NCBI GenBank assembly: GCA_944472135.2
Contig: OX235267.1
Location: forward strand, 19,141,452-19,205,451
Direction of reading: 5' to 3'
DNA length: 64,000 nt
Source: Trichobilharzia regenti
Taxonomy: Eukaryota; Platyhelminthes; Trematoda; Strigeidida; Schistosomatidae
Below are positions 1 to 10,997 of this stretch, in pieces. Below the pieces are notes generated by a model. That model saw nothing but the letters and a program-made list of their open reading frames with translations. It made no database searches and was not told where the DNA came from. Position 1 is the stretch's first letter, and each line of letters begins with the position of its first letter. The translations under genes and the position numbers were made by a program.

Positions 1-850
1 GAAATAATAGAAAAGAGAGAGAAATATAACCCAGTTGAATGAACCACTACGCTCCTCAGTCATCCTGAATGTATTTGACCTATACATGTGGGAATTCATT
101 ATGCCAAACGAAACCATCTGTAGACGAATTTTACATTAAAGAACCGGAATGAATCCGTATGTCTGCATGATTCCCATGACAATCCTGGTTACCATTAATT
201 AATTCGGAATCCAGGATACGCATTTTACCTTATTTAGGACTCGTTAAGTGAATGTACCTGACTTCCCTAGTGAGTGATAGTGATCCCACGGAGACTCAAA
301 CCAATTACTCATCGTTTGGAAGGCCAAAGAGTTAACATCAATAGATGCAAATTGAGAGATGTTTCTTGATTTTCAACTAGTTCATTTTTTCAGATTTCAT
401 CTGTAGTGTGTATTTTGAAAAGTGCGCATACATAAATCAATGAAATACTTGCTGAATTTACTATTTCCGTGGATTGTTATCTAGAGAAAAGGAGCCCCCA
501 TCTTGTTGAAGGTTGATTACACGCAACAAGCAAAAAAGACAACGACGTTTAATAATAGTGATGATTCACAACATTCTTATGTAATCCGATATTATGAAAT
601 TATGCTAATCTCTTTTTAAACACTTCATATATCATTTTATAAAAACAAAAAACATAAAAATACCCATCAGGTAGTTCACTGTAATCAAGCCTAGAGAACT
701 ATGTGTAAGGAATATCACACAGAAGCTTTTCCTTTCAAGTCATGTGAGTAAAATGCAGATGACATAAACAGTTGTAAAAGTAATCCAATTAATGAATACT
801 TTTCAACCGGCAACCACCAAAATGTATTGCAAATAAAACAAACACATGTA
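1..850. other. No gene seen
   Basis: AT-rich sequence with no persuasive open frame, splice-flanked exon or recognisable element on either strand. Confidence 0.5.
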
Positions 851-854
851 CAAA

Positions 855-1040
855 GGTTTATTTCATTGAGCTGACATCAATTAGAGAACCACTGGAAAAC
901 CATCAAGGAGCACTAGACAGCTGTTTCCTCCTAGTTTAGGACTCTTCATCAGTACGTACCCACCACCAGGGTTCGAACCCAGCACCTTCTGATTACAAGG
1001 AGAGCTGGTAGACCATTAAGCCACTGGGACCGGATCCAGT
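855..1040 (-). mobile_element. tRNA-derived SINE with hammerhead-like tail
   Basis: Read on the minus strand, the head has a pol III A-box-like stretch (TGGCTTAATGG) and a good B box (GGTTCGAACCC), as in a tRNA-derived SINE. The body continues into a hammerhead-like core at 916-952 and then a tail that recurs near 1.25-1.48 kb and 7.5 kb. The exact 5' end and target duplication are not clear. This is a different SINE family from the one at 27341, 38934 and 43332. Confidence 0.6.
916..952 (-). ncRNA. Hammerhead ribozyme-like motif in SINE
   Basis: On the minus strand the order is CTGATGA, then a short hairpin (GTCC / GGA plus one changed base), then GAAA, then a self-complementary ACAGCTGT, then C, which gives a GUC-type cleavage triplet. 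The Sm-alpha hammerhead of Schistosoma mansoni has the same order with a similarly minimal stem III. Here three extra bases follow CTGATGA and stem I pairing is poor, so this copy may be inactive. Related degenerate copies lie near 1366-1410 (+), 7553-7600 (-), 7950-7990 (-), 11150-11195 (-) and 25805-25850 (+). Confidence 0.45.
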
Positions 1041-1249
1041 GGCCTATGAATTACAACTTCTGCCAATTCACGACACAGAGCGACCACTTTTCAAGGTCTC
1101 CTTCGATGAGTTACTGCCTAACCTTCAACCCGATGTATGTTACTGGTCACGGCTTCCCACTAGAGCCCTAGGTAACTGCGTGAATAGGACCAGTTTCTAG
1201 TGAGCATCAGATCAGTTTTCAATTATTGGTTTTTGGGATTTAGTTTGAT

Positions 1250-1482
1250 TGGTTGGAGGATTACATCATGAGTTGGCATCAGTTATAGAGCCACTGGAAA
1301 ACTCGGTAGTACTGAAAAGATGTTTCGTCCTGGTTTAGGACTCTTGGAACCCCGTTGGGTGCGTACTGTGAAGAGTCCAAAACTCGGACGAAACAGATGT
1401 TCAGTACTCTCTGTTGGTTTCCAGTGGTTCTCTAACTGACGTCAGCTCATGACGAAATCCTCCAACCAATCAGTTGGTATGT
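1250..1482. repeat. Inverted pair of SINE tails
   Basis: Two copies of the same SINE tail face each other. The left one is on the minus strand (about 1250-1342) and the right one on the plus strand (about 1360-1482). Both carry the GAGTCC...GGACGAAAC hammerhead-like segment and the CCAGTGG and CCTCCAACCAATC tail blocks. Confidence 0.6.
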
Positions 1483-2094
1483 CTCACTTGATTGACCACT
1501 GTCATCCATTATTCCAACTATGAATGAATTTCTTCTATGTTCTACTGAAATGCACAATGAATACAATACAATTATAAGTAAACACTTCAATTCTCTGATC
1601 CTATGGATAACGTGGCAGTAATACGTGAAATATGTGTGCAATTTTCCAATTTCTGCTGAATTTTTAGAATATTAATACACTGAAGATCAGATTAATTTCG
1701 TCGAAATACAAGTACGAAATGAGTCAGTGATTTTCAGCAGTAGAAACATATTAGTTCACCTGTAAGTCGTATCAGATGTGATCATAGTATAGCACAAAGT
1801 AAAAGAGAATCATTCCCTGCATAAAGTACCGAACAGAATTTATTTCTCAAAATCACATTATTTCATACCTTAGACGAACTGATTAATTTAGTTCTAGTTC
1901 ATCTCATCTGTTCACAATACAACTACTAGAAATATCTAGATATCATAATCGCCAGTGTAATTTTTGGCATTGTATTTGATAGAAGAAGCCTTGACCATCA
2001 GGCAATCAGTCCATTTCGTTCTGTGACATTTCATGGATAAGATTATACTATATTGGCGAGTTTTGAAGCGTTTCTAATTATGAGGGTCATTATT
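1483..2094. other. No gene seen
   Basis: AT-rich sequence without a supported feature. Confidence 0.45.
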
Positions 2095-2437
2095 CTAACA
2101 TTTCCTAATTTCCTACCCGTCATTGATGCGAGACCTCCTGGTGACGTTTTACACATAACTATGCTGGAATATAACACGAGGAATCAAAATGTATCCTAAA
2201 GATTTGCCATTGCTTCATCAAGATCCGGTATTGACACGTAGATTTTTAAAGTACATGGATTCACAATCAGTACGCGTTGAAACCCAGTTTGCAGGAGAAC
2301 ATGAAACACACAGGAGAATGATTGCTACAATATGTTGCCATTCCACTGGAAATATTTCACTCACCTAAAGAACAGGAAATTTATTGTTGGCTTGAAGCAA
2401 AAGATGCTCATCGTATACACCCACATAATGTCGGACA
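2095..2437 (+). pseudogene. Coding-like remnant, frame-shifted, unidentified
   Basis: Three adjacent plus-strand segments read like protein in successive frames: about 2095-2205 (contains PVIDARPPGDVLH), 2189-2368 (starts MYPKDLPLLHQDP), and about 2330-2437 (contains PKEQEIYCWLEAKDAHR). Composition is protein-like, but no intron with GT..AG ends can join them, so this looks like a frame-shifted remnant. The last segment ends at CCCAG followed by GTAATC, a plausible splice donor. I do not recognise the family. It could be a decayed exon or a decayed mobile-element ORF. Confidence 0.3.
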
Positions 2438-2889
2438 GCCCAGGTAATCGTCAGGTCTCATTATTCAGTTGTAGTCCACTGATGAAGTACTGAGTGCCTA
2501 TTTTATTAGAATGAAATGATATTACTGTTTACATTACTTGAGGGATGAAATCACTGGATTGTGTTTTATTAACTAAATATTGGATGAGAGATGCTTTCAT
2601 TCTAAAACGTGATATGCAAATATTTAATACTGCAGCAACAGCGATGGTTGGCCGGAGTTATATTAAGAAAGCTTCTTTTTAACGAAATCACTACACACTT
2701 TAAGAGTAGTAGATAATTTTATATGTATTTATGAGGTATGCTGTTGTATGCAATGCTGATATTCTATGAAACATGCATAATGAGTCTAATGTAACTATTT
2801 TCATATTTCTTCATCCAAAGATATTGAACGTGACATGTAATCCACACATATCGAAATAAAGAGATAAAATTTAACTCACTATATCATGA

Positions 2890-3480
2890 ACAACAGTACC
2901 TTTAGAATTTCCATAAATGACAATGAAATGATGTTACAGGGAATCAGTCAAAAGTGGATAATTTGCTTGTGAATAAAATTTTGTAGTAGTCACATGAGTA
3001 ACATGCGAAAACAACACTTATGTACAAATATATCCACCTTTAAACTTTGATCCGGAGTTCATTACACACATAACTACGTGAAATATTGATTCAGTAATGA
3101 AATTCGTGATAACAACTACTGTAGAATTATGAAAAAAAATTATGAAGCAGCCAAATGTGATAAGTAGCAATGAATAATGACGTCAACTTAATTCGTGATT
3201 ATTCTCATGTTTGTGTGGTTTGTAATGGATGTTCATTGTATCACTGCGTAACAGGCAGTGGATGAAAATATTTTAACTACGGACTAATTTAAAGGCACAT
3301 TTCACATTGTTTTAAGCCGTTATTTGTCAGCTGCGTAAACACAGTAGGTTGACTGTCCGTTCATATTGCGAATAATAATACTAAGCCTTGGTTTCATCGT
3401 CAGCTGTTAATCGGGAGTGTGGGTAGTTTGAGAGTGAAGTAAAATGCGGAACTTGACTGAATACTAAATGGCACTGTTCT
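2890..3480 (-). repeat. Diverged copy of the palindrome-arm repeat
   Basis: The plus strand here aligns by eye with 22480-23160, and so with the reverse complement of 14230-14900. Shared blocks include AACTTTGATCCG, TATTCTCATGTTTGTGT and CGACTGAATAC-like text near the right end. Many substitutions and indels separate them, so this copy is much older than the palindrome. Confidence 0.6.
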
Positions 3481-4002
3481 TTCTCCTCTACCTAGGCCTG
3501 CAAACAATCCTCGTGTGTACTGGTGAGAAAAATAACAACTTTAAAACAATAAATCATAGATATACATATATACTAGCAATTTTCGTTAAATCATGACACT
3601 GCTAATGTTTCAGTAACCAATTTGATTTTGTGTGTGTGGTTCAAGTTTGTAATGCAGTCAGATGTTGTCCACTGACGTTTTCAAAACGCATTATCCTTAT
3701 GTCACTGATTATGGTTTAAGTCAGTTAAAGCCTTAAGAAGGAGTTGGAAACACAAACCCCTGTTTCTGAACTATAATTTTACTTAAAGTGATAGGACGAA
3801 ATAAACTGCAGAGTTGTATACCTTATCAAGAACATATACAATGGAATTGTAAATCTCCACAACTTTTTGTTTGAGTTGCTATTAGTGTAGTTTGGGAATT
3901 GCAAAATGTTTTAAAGATTTATTATTTGATGCTGTGTAAATGACGTGTTTATGAAAACATTCAAACATTCATTCAAACTCTAGGCTAACTAATTCATATG
4001 AA
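3481..4002. other. No gene seen
   Basis: AT-rich sequence leading into the PLE fragment; nothing supported. Confidence 0.4.
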
Positions 4003-4590
4003 ATGAAAAGGAAACTAAATAACATTCAATTAGAGAATGATGAAAAAATGGTTAGTTTTGATATAACCAGTCATTATACTAATACACCAACCAATGTGGC
4101 CTTAGAAGCGATTAAAAGAGAATTGACTTCTGATCCCGAACTAAGCCATTTGACAAAGCTGCCCACTAAGAAAATTGTTTTAAGAATTCGGGGCAAAATA
4201 TATAAACAAACATATAGTGTAGCGATGGGATCACTACTATTGCCTATCGTAGCAGATATCTTTATGGACAGCTGGGAAAATATTGCTCTGAATACATTTA
4301 ATTCTACTCGAAAAATACGGTGGAGATATGTGGATGACCCTTTCACTGTGTTAAAAAAAGAACATATCGCCAGCTTCTTGACACATATAAACTCATTAGT
4401 AGAAGGAATAAAATTCACATTTGAATCGGAAAATAAACAAGGAGAATTAGCTATGTTAGATTGTAAAATAAAGCGAACAGAAGAAGTTGGACTGCACACT
4501 AGCGTTTACAAAAAGCCAACGCATTCTAATAGATATTTAGACCTTAATTCATCTCATCAACAATCCGTCTTTCTAGGCAGGCTTAGTTAA
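4003..4590 (+). pseudogene. PLE reverse transcriptase fragment
   Basis: A 195-residue open stretch matches the central RT of Penelope-like elements. Block A-like text (VSFDITSHYTNTP) is at residues 17-29, a block like MGSPLSP is changed to MGSLLLP near residue 75, and the catalytic YVDD is at about residues 109-112, in WRYVDDPFTV. The block LAMLDCKI and VYKKPTHSNRYL further on are also typical of PLE RTs. The N-terminal part and the thumb are missing, and the frame is lost after residue 195. RT copies the element RNA; this fragment cannot act alone. Confidence 0.75.
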
Positions 4591-4849
4591 GTGTCTAACA
4601 AACCAAGAAGTAGCACTAGGTAGCACAAAAAAAGACCTGAATGATGAAATAAAACAGATAGAAGAAGCGTTGGTACCAAATAACTATCCTATAAAAATCA
4701 TTAGGAAGATCAGTAAAGGCTAAAAGAAAAAGAAAAATAATTTTGAAACTAGTAATGAGACCCTACGTAGGATTACCAATAAAGCAGGAATTAGGGTGGC
4801 ATTCAAACCTACTAGCTCACTCAAGAACAGGCTGTGTATGCTAAAGGAC

Positions 4850-5270
4850 CCTGCAGGTTGATTCCATTAGACAAAATATTATAATATACAAAATACTTTG
4901 CAGTGACTGTGAAGTCAACTACATAGATCACACTAGTAGATCAGGAGCAGTGAGATTATTATAACATACGAATTTGCCTAAGGTTAGAATGCCTGATCCC
5001 ACGAAAATGAGTAATTTAAAAACAAACTCAGCAATCACACTGCATGCACTAACACATAAAAACACAATAAAGCAGGACAGAGGCAAAATTATAAAAAGTA
5101 ATATAGGAAGATGTAGAGAGATTGATTACTGAATCTTTCATTATAGAATCTAAACCTAATACTTGGAACAGAACTAACTCAAAGCAAATACCAGAGATAT
5201 GGAAGATATTATTATCAGCAACGTCAGAGAACAATAAGAAATGTTAAAATGTATTTGATTCACATTATAT
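4850..5270 (+). pseudogene. Decayed PLE GIY-YIG endonuclease
   Basis: Translated pieces resemble the better-kept copies at 18.6-19.7 kb, for example CSDCEVNYIDHTSRSGAVR against CNDCEVKYIGQTSRTGAVR, and IESKPNTWNRTNSKQIPEIW near the end. Several stop codons interrupt it. In PLEs this C-terminal domain nicks target DNA. Confidence 0.65.
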
Positions 5271-5489
5271 ACATAAATAAATTTGATTAGACATTTGAAT
5301 AAAATCAGTGTAAGATAATGTGACAAGTTACTTATTTTTTCCGTAAAAAACATCCCACATAAGTGCATTTTAGCGATAACTCTCATATTATTTCTTAATG
5401 TGCTTCATCTTATATTGATTTTATCCAAATATCTAATCAATTTTACCTAATTTATATAAATGAAGGGAAAAAGTTATGTGAGTGACTAA

Positions 5490-5580
5490 ATATCATTATG
5501 AGCAGTAATTTGTGCTCGAAACACCATCAGATAATATTACTGTACAAATCTGTGTGATTTATCAAGATAAAATCTTTTCT
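5490..5580 (+). other. PLE terminal segment, hammerhead-like
   Basis: It contains ATTATGA, a hairpin of GAGC...GCTC, then GAAACACCATCAG. The hairpin followed by GAAAC is hammerhead-like, and hammerheads are known in PLE termini, but the conserved CTGATGA box is replaced by ATTATGA here and in the other copies in the window. Confidence 0.4.
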
Positions 5581-5583
5581 ATA

Positions 5584-6420
5584 ATGGACTTCGCCGATGA
5601 TATATGTCTGATTTCCCACAAATGAGAAGATTTGCAAGTGAAAAGTAACAAGTTGGCAGAAGAAGCATCAAAGATAGGACTTCAAGTGAACATAGATAAA
5701 ACAGAGGTGATGAAGATTCCTGGCCAAAAGCAACAGCAACAACAACAACAGACTACAATCAGCATAAATGGGAGGAACCTGATAGAAACAGCCTCCTTCA
5801 CCTACCTGGGAAGCGCCATTTCAACTACAGGTGGACGGAACTGATGAGCATATCAAGGCGAGGATTGGGAAAGCAAGACAAGCTTTTTCATGACTCTGAA
5901 GTCTGTGTGGAGGTCAACAGCACTACTCAGCATCAAAAATAAGATCCGGATCTCCAACTCCAATGTGAAGTCAGTGCTAATATACGGATCAGAGACTTGG
6001 CGCGTCATAAAGAGCATATCAAGCAAACTACAGACCTTCATCAACAGCTTCCTTCGCTCAATACTCAAGATCAGATGGCCAGAAAAGATCAGCAACAGTG
6101 ATCTCTGGCATTGAGCGAACCAACCAGGAACCGATTGTGAAACAAATAGGCAGGAAGAAATGGAGATGGATTGGCCATACTCTGTGGAAACAAACCATCA
6201 AGTGACATCACTAGACAAGCCGTCGAGTGGAACCCGAAAGGGAAGCGGCGAGTTGGTCGTCCAAGGGTGACTCGAAGGAGGTCATGCGAAGAGGAGATAA
6301 AAGCATGTGGGCAGACTTGGAGCCAGGTGAAAACTTTAGCAGAAAACCAAAACGTAATGGAGACGCGTAGCTGAAGCCCTATGTTCCTCTAGGAATTAAA
6401 GGAAATAGTAATAATAATAA
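5584..6420 (+). pseudogene. RTE/SR2-like non-LTR retrotransposon 3' fragment
   Basis: The fragment starts at the RT catalytic box (MDFADDICLIS) and runs through the thumb to the element's 3' end. Recognisable blocks are FTYLGSAIS, LIYGSETWR, ILKIRWPEKISN, RRKWRWIGHTL and GKRRVGRPR, the usual C-terminal order of RTE-clade schistosome elements. It changes frame at about 5845, 6115 and 6300 and carries several stops. A CAG/CAA run encodes seven glutamines near 5730. It ends in a TAA-repeat tail at about 6400-6420, as expected for RTE elements. Confidence 0.75.
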
Positions 6421-7396
6421 TGGAGTTATTCTTCATCAAAGTGCCCCAGTTTTAAACTTATATCAAAAGTAAGGGGTTTTTTGTTAGCGAAGTAGGTCAG
6501 CATAATAAACACTTAAACGAAGTTTTTAAAAAATACAGAATTCTGGACGCTTACCTACTATCACCATTTTTAACACATCAAATGAACAGGCTCAATGGAT
6601 CCATTTAAAAAGGGGTTAACTGGCCCTTGTTGTATTTCCTTGAACATATACAGTGAAACGACTTGAAAACTGAACGAAATTACAAACTGTGTATTGTGTC
6701 CATACTTAACAATCATATATAGAATCCATGCTAACTTCCCGCGTTTTCTTCGTTACAGACTTCTAAAGACAGCTGAGGCCTTGGCAATTCATGACTTTAA
6801 GCCAGACCTTTGTGTACAGAAGAAGTGTGTACAATCCCTACGTCTCCTTTTGCCGTAGAGGGATAGACATTTATTTATTTTGTTTATTTAGTTATTCTAT
6901 GTACTTTTCCCTTATTACTACGATCATTGTTATTATTACTAGTAGTAGTAATCTTCTCACTCTGAATTGTTTCCACTTTACCCACTTGTTATTCAAAACA
7001 CAAAATTATTAACTTTTATATTTTCTGTTTTAAAATATTGAATTCGATCTTATCAAACTTCACACCATGTTATGTAACTTTTTATATTTGCCTAATAATC
7101 ATATAATTATGTATCCCTTTCCAAAATTTATACATCTTATGTATTATTCTATATATGACATTAATTACTTTGCCACTTGACATTACACCGTGATTATAAT
7201 CACAAATATTTTAACTGCATTTCACAAAATTATAATTTGATGTATTCACACGTTTGACCTAATTCCCTCATCGGATATAATTTCTTTCAAAAACCATAGG
7301 TATACGATAATACAGCTTCATAAGAAATTCGGTGAAAAGAGTCTCTTCGCTGAATAATGTGTTCTTAATAGCATTAACTGTTGTTGCTGTAATTGT
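6421..7396. other. No gene seen
   Basis: AT-rich sequence with no supported feature. Confidence 0.4.
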
Positions 7397-8857
7397 CTGC
7401 CTGTTGTCAGTAGTATGATCCTAGGCATTGTCTCAGATAATAAATACTGAAAACTTGTCGCTTATTCTAAAGTGTTGGTTTTGTAGGGATTTTGTTTGAT
7501 TGGCTGGAGGATTTCACCATGAGCTGAACCTCTGGGAAACCTGTGAGTCCTGGAAAGCCGTTTCGTCCTAGTTTGGGAGTCTTTAGCAGTATGCTACAAT
7601 TTTCTGACACAATAAATTGTCGAGATTAAATGAATGGCACTCAGCTATAACAATTTTGTATGCGCCTTATTTTCGCTAATCCTAATGAAGCTCTAAAGTA
7701 ACACATTTGTATTTTCGAATCTTTGTGAAGGCAAAAATCAAAACTAATAAATTGAATGTAATACTTTGTGATAACTTGAGTGGGCGACCTCTGAATTGAA
7801 CGTAAAACTTGAAGAATGTACATGCATTTGAAGTAGTTATTCATATTACAATATTAAAGAGGAATCTGGATTAATTTCAGCTGTTATATATTTGTTATGA
7901 AACAAAATTAGTTAAAGGTATCAATGAAAACCAGGGAGAGTTGTACAGCTGTTTCGTCTTATTTTGAGACTCTATCGCACTGTAAGCCCACGACATCTCC
8001 AGAGATAAAGTTCTGGTCTTCAGTCATGGCCTAAACAGAAGGTGGTTCGTGACAAAAAGCGAAAGTAAACATTGAGGCGCAGAAATGGCCTTGATTTTAC
8101 GAAAATCAGTAGTACACGTAGGTGATGTAACTTCGTCTAATGTAGTCATTGTTATTATTCTCACAGACAGAACTCAGTGTCGAATTAACTTTACATGGGA
8201 CACATTCCAGATGTGTGTATCACAAGAAACGGTGGAATCTACATTCAGATTAATTTATCCAAATATTCTTTAATTCATGTCCTATGAATTCCATTAGTTT
8301 CTAGTGTCATCATATCTTTACGCTGATAAAAGAATACAGTGAGTAGATAACACGGTGTGTAAGTAGGCAGTCCAAATATGTGGTAAAATTGAGTGGTTCA
8401 CATTAACAAGAACGGGCTGTACACATATTAGACGGAAGTCATGTGGCACCACACTGGACTCACGGCGCAGCTCTGACGAACCGGAGAATGTTGGACAAAG
8501 TCGAGCGAAATAAGTCCCACAAACCATGCAAGCCAAACGTTTTCATGTCCTCCATTTGCTCAGTGCACCTCATGCTTTCGCTAGCTACGAAACACCAATT
8601 ATATAAATTTGGGATTGTGAAGCACTTGGATGGCACGTTTACCTCAATGAAACTGAAAAACGGTGTATTATTTTCTTCGTTTATCTGCAATCACTTCGTC
8701 ATTGGCACCTGGATAACTGCATGCCATACCAATATTCTGCGTGAAATATTTCTGTTCCACATTCTATATGTGCTCATCATGCACTTGATGGAATCATGTA
8801 TGAGTCTAATTCCCATATGGAATATTATCAGATTAAATAAACTAAACCAGCTTAGCC
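7397..8857 (+). repeat. 1.46-kb direct repeat, copy 1
   Basis: Nearly identical to 10998-12461 in the same orientation, and to 24933-26109 in reverse. It carries two degenerate hammerhead-like SINE tails on the minus strand (about 7490-7600 and 7920-8000). Open stretches inside it show no known domain. At 8857 the match stops sharply, where an RTE fragment begins. Confidence 0.85.
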
Positions 8858-9562
8858 TGGCTATCAAAGGTTGGGTACACAATGCTTCGTTGCGGGCTCT
8901 CTTGCTCTACGCCTGTGAAACCCGGCCTCTCCGAGCTGAGGATGTTTGGCGACTCTGTATGTTCGATCACCGCTGGATTGCTTGCGTTCGATGGCATCAT
9001 CGCGTGAGTAATTTTGATGTTCGGCAGCGAGTGTTTGAACTCAGTGGAGATCGCCATTCATTGAGTGTCGTCATATAGAAATACTGGCTCCAGTGGCTTG
9101 GACATGTGCTGCGAATATCATCCCAGAGACTTCCGTACAGGTCATTGTTCACTAGCCGTGGGAGCGGATGGAAAAGGCGGAGGGGTGGTCGGCCCATGAC
9201 GTGGCGTGTTGAGTTGAAGGATGTTTGTGCTAGATTAGCATCGGTTGGTGCGTTGCGACTCCCTGGTTGGGGTCTGTAGATAGATTGAATCGATGGCTCG
9301 AAACCTTATCGGATATGGCCAAGAATCGTAATCAATGAAGAACGTGTAGCGATTTCCTTTTTCTTCCCTTCCCGATGATAGTTGACGAATACTGTTCGAA
9401 CTTGTTAAGTATGACTGTTTTCCTTAAAGATGTTCTTTATCTGTTCTCTACTTATATTTTTTACTTTTGATCTATGTTGTTTTATTATTGTTGCGTAGCG
9501 CATCTTTCTTGGTGCCATATTGTACCAAGTTTTTTCTGCATTAAAATAATAAATAATAATGA
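8858..9562 (+). pseudogene. RTE-like retrotransposon 3' end
   Basis: It begins inside the RT thumb and contains LLLYACETRPLRAEDVWRL, RVSNFDVRQRVF, WLGHVLRI, RGGRPMTW and RLPGWG in order, a familiar C-terminal pattern of schistosome RTE-type elements. The frame is broken by a stop near 9076 and again near 9280. The tail ends in AATAATAAATAATAATG. The fragment joins the 1.46-kb repeat at 8857, so it probably inserted there or marks a rearrangement point. Confidence 0.7.
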
Positions 9563-9785
9563 TTCTTTCCTGTTCTCTACAGTCCTCTTTACTAGATTCA
9601 TGATTACGGAGAAGCTTTCAACACTTTCTACAAATGGTCTGTTTTTGGTCGGAAGTACTGGGATGTTTCCCAAATTCTCTCTGTCAACATTTAGATGCAG
9701 TACCCCTATTGCAAATGAAATCGCGACATGGTATACTCTGCTATTAAGCGTTTATTGTCATTATTCCCTTCATGATGAAATATAG

Positions 9786-10590
9786 GGCTTGGATATTCTG
9801 TCCTATCCTCCCCAGTCCTCTTGATCTAGCCTCACGATTGCCCATAAGTCTTTATCGCCTCCTCACACGATCTCCACCGTGTCAACGATGTAACCAAGCA
9901 CAACTCGTCATTTCCAGTTCGGGTTCAACTCAAGAGAAGGCCTGGTGAGTGACGTGGTTCAACCGTATTCTCAGCGTGCGTCCAGTCCATCTCCGTTTTC
10001 TCCAGCATGTTTGTCGAGCAATAGGTTCTTTTTGGCTTTTTCCGAGAATTTCTTATTGCTAATTCTTTCTGGCCATTTGATCTTCAATATGGGGCCATCA
10101 AAAGCAGTTGTTAATAAATGTCTGGAATAGCCGGCTAGAGATCCTGTTCGTGACACATCAACTTCCCGACGCATAAAAGAACTGACTTAACATTGTTGAT
10201 TAGAGTCCGAATTTTGTTATTTATCCTGGGTGAAGGAGATTTCTACACTGATTTAAAAGTGATTAGGGTCTGTCTTTCCTTTCCTATCCTGGCTAGTTTT
10301 GATATCCTCATACATACCAACGCCTGTAGTTGAAACGATTCTACCTAGATGAGTGGATGAAGTGACCTCTTTTATATTTCTTCCGTTTATAATTTTTGGT
10401 GTTTGTTATTGGTTGGTTGTCTTCACCACCTCTGATTTCCCTATAATCACTTGACGTCTTGCATTTGCAGACTACCACTCATGCAAACTTACTACCCTAC
10501 AACCAGCTCATGATTTACTTCAAGGCAGAAAAGAATATCATCGGTGATAGTCAGCAGTGTTGTAATTTATTATTCCCTTAGGTTAAGCTG
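9786..10590 (-). pseudogene. RTE/SR2-like fragment, minus strand
   Basis: On the minus strand, pieces such as LKIKWPERISN (about 10075) and a SFQLQALV-like thumb region upstream match the fragment at 5584-6420. The clear part is about 9971-10174, and the rest is heavily broken. With the plus-strand RTE fragment just before it, two RTE 3' ends converge here. Confidence 0.6.
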
Positions 10591-10990
10591 GAATATAAGG
10601 CTTCAACGACAATGGTAAGCAGCACTGTTCTATAATTACAATGATTTGTTTGTGAAGGCAATGAGTTTTGTAAACTAACTCATGTGGAAACAGAGTCTTC
10701 ATTTCACATGTATTTTCATGAAAGTGTCAGTGTGTCGTGATGTAACAGATTATCTTTGGTGTATTTCATAGATATGGTATAAGAGTCCTTCATGCCGAGA
10801 TACTTCGCTACCAAAAAAGCTCATCTTTCTTTACATAAACGCAAAAATCAGATACTATTTTCTCAATATCAGCAAACGATCACCGTTAGTTGGAACACTG
10901 CTGTAGTATATCAGCGACACTTGGTAACAATTAGAAAATTAGTCAATGGTGGACAAGTACGACAGAAGTTACATAAATATATGAAGATGT
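10591..10990 (+). repeat. Diverged remainder of macro-repeat unit 1
   Basis: It aligns with 12605-12970 but with far more differences than the neighbouring 1.46-kb repeat: for example TCATGCCGAGATACTTCG against TCATGCGGAGATACTTCG, inside poorly matched flanks. It looks like the old right part of the unit interrupted by the RTE fragments. Confidence 0.55.
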
Positions 10991-10997
10991 ACATAAA

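Larger units (their letters stand above)
4003..5580 (+). mobile_element. Penelope-like element (PLE) fragment
   Basis: A 5'-truncated Penelope-like retroelement: part of the reverse transcriptase, then a decayed GIY-YIG endonuclease, then a terminal segment that recurs at 18.6, 19.6 and 60.6 kb. Stops and frame breaks are scattered through it, so it is dead. An RTE-like fragment follows directly. Confidence 0.75.

Noticed and set aside
4074..4499. Long minus-strand frame opposite the PLE RT
   Set aside because: It is the complement of a recognisable RT in another frame; no domain of its own.
5495..5530. Active hammerhead in the PLE end
   Set aside because: The essential CTGATGA box reads ATTATGA in every copy seen, so activity cannot be supported.
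8443..9078. 211-codon plus-strand frame
   Set aside because: It runs by chance from the 1.46-kb repeat into the RTE fragment. Only the RTE part has meaning.
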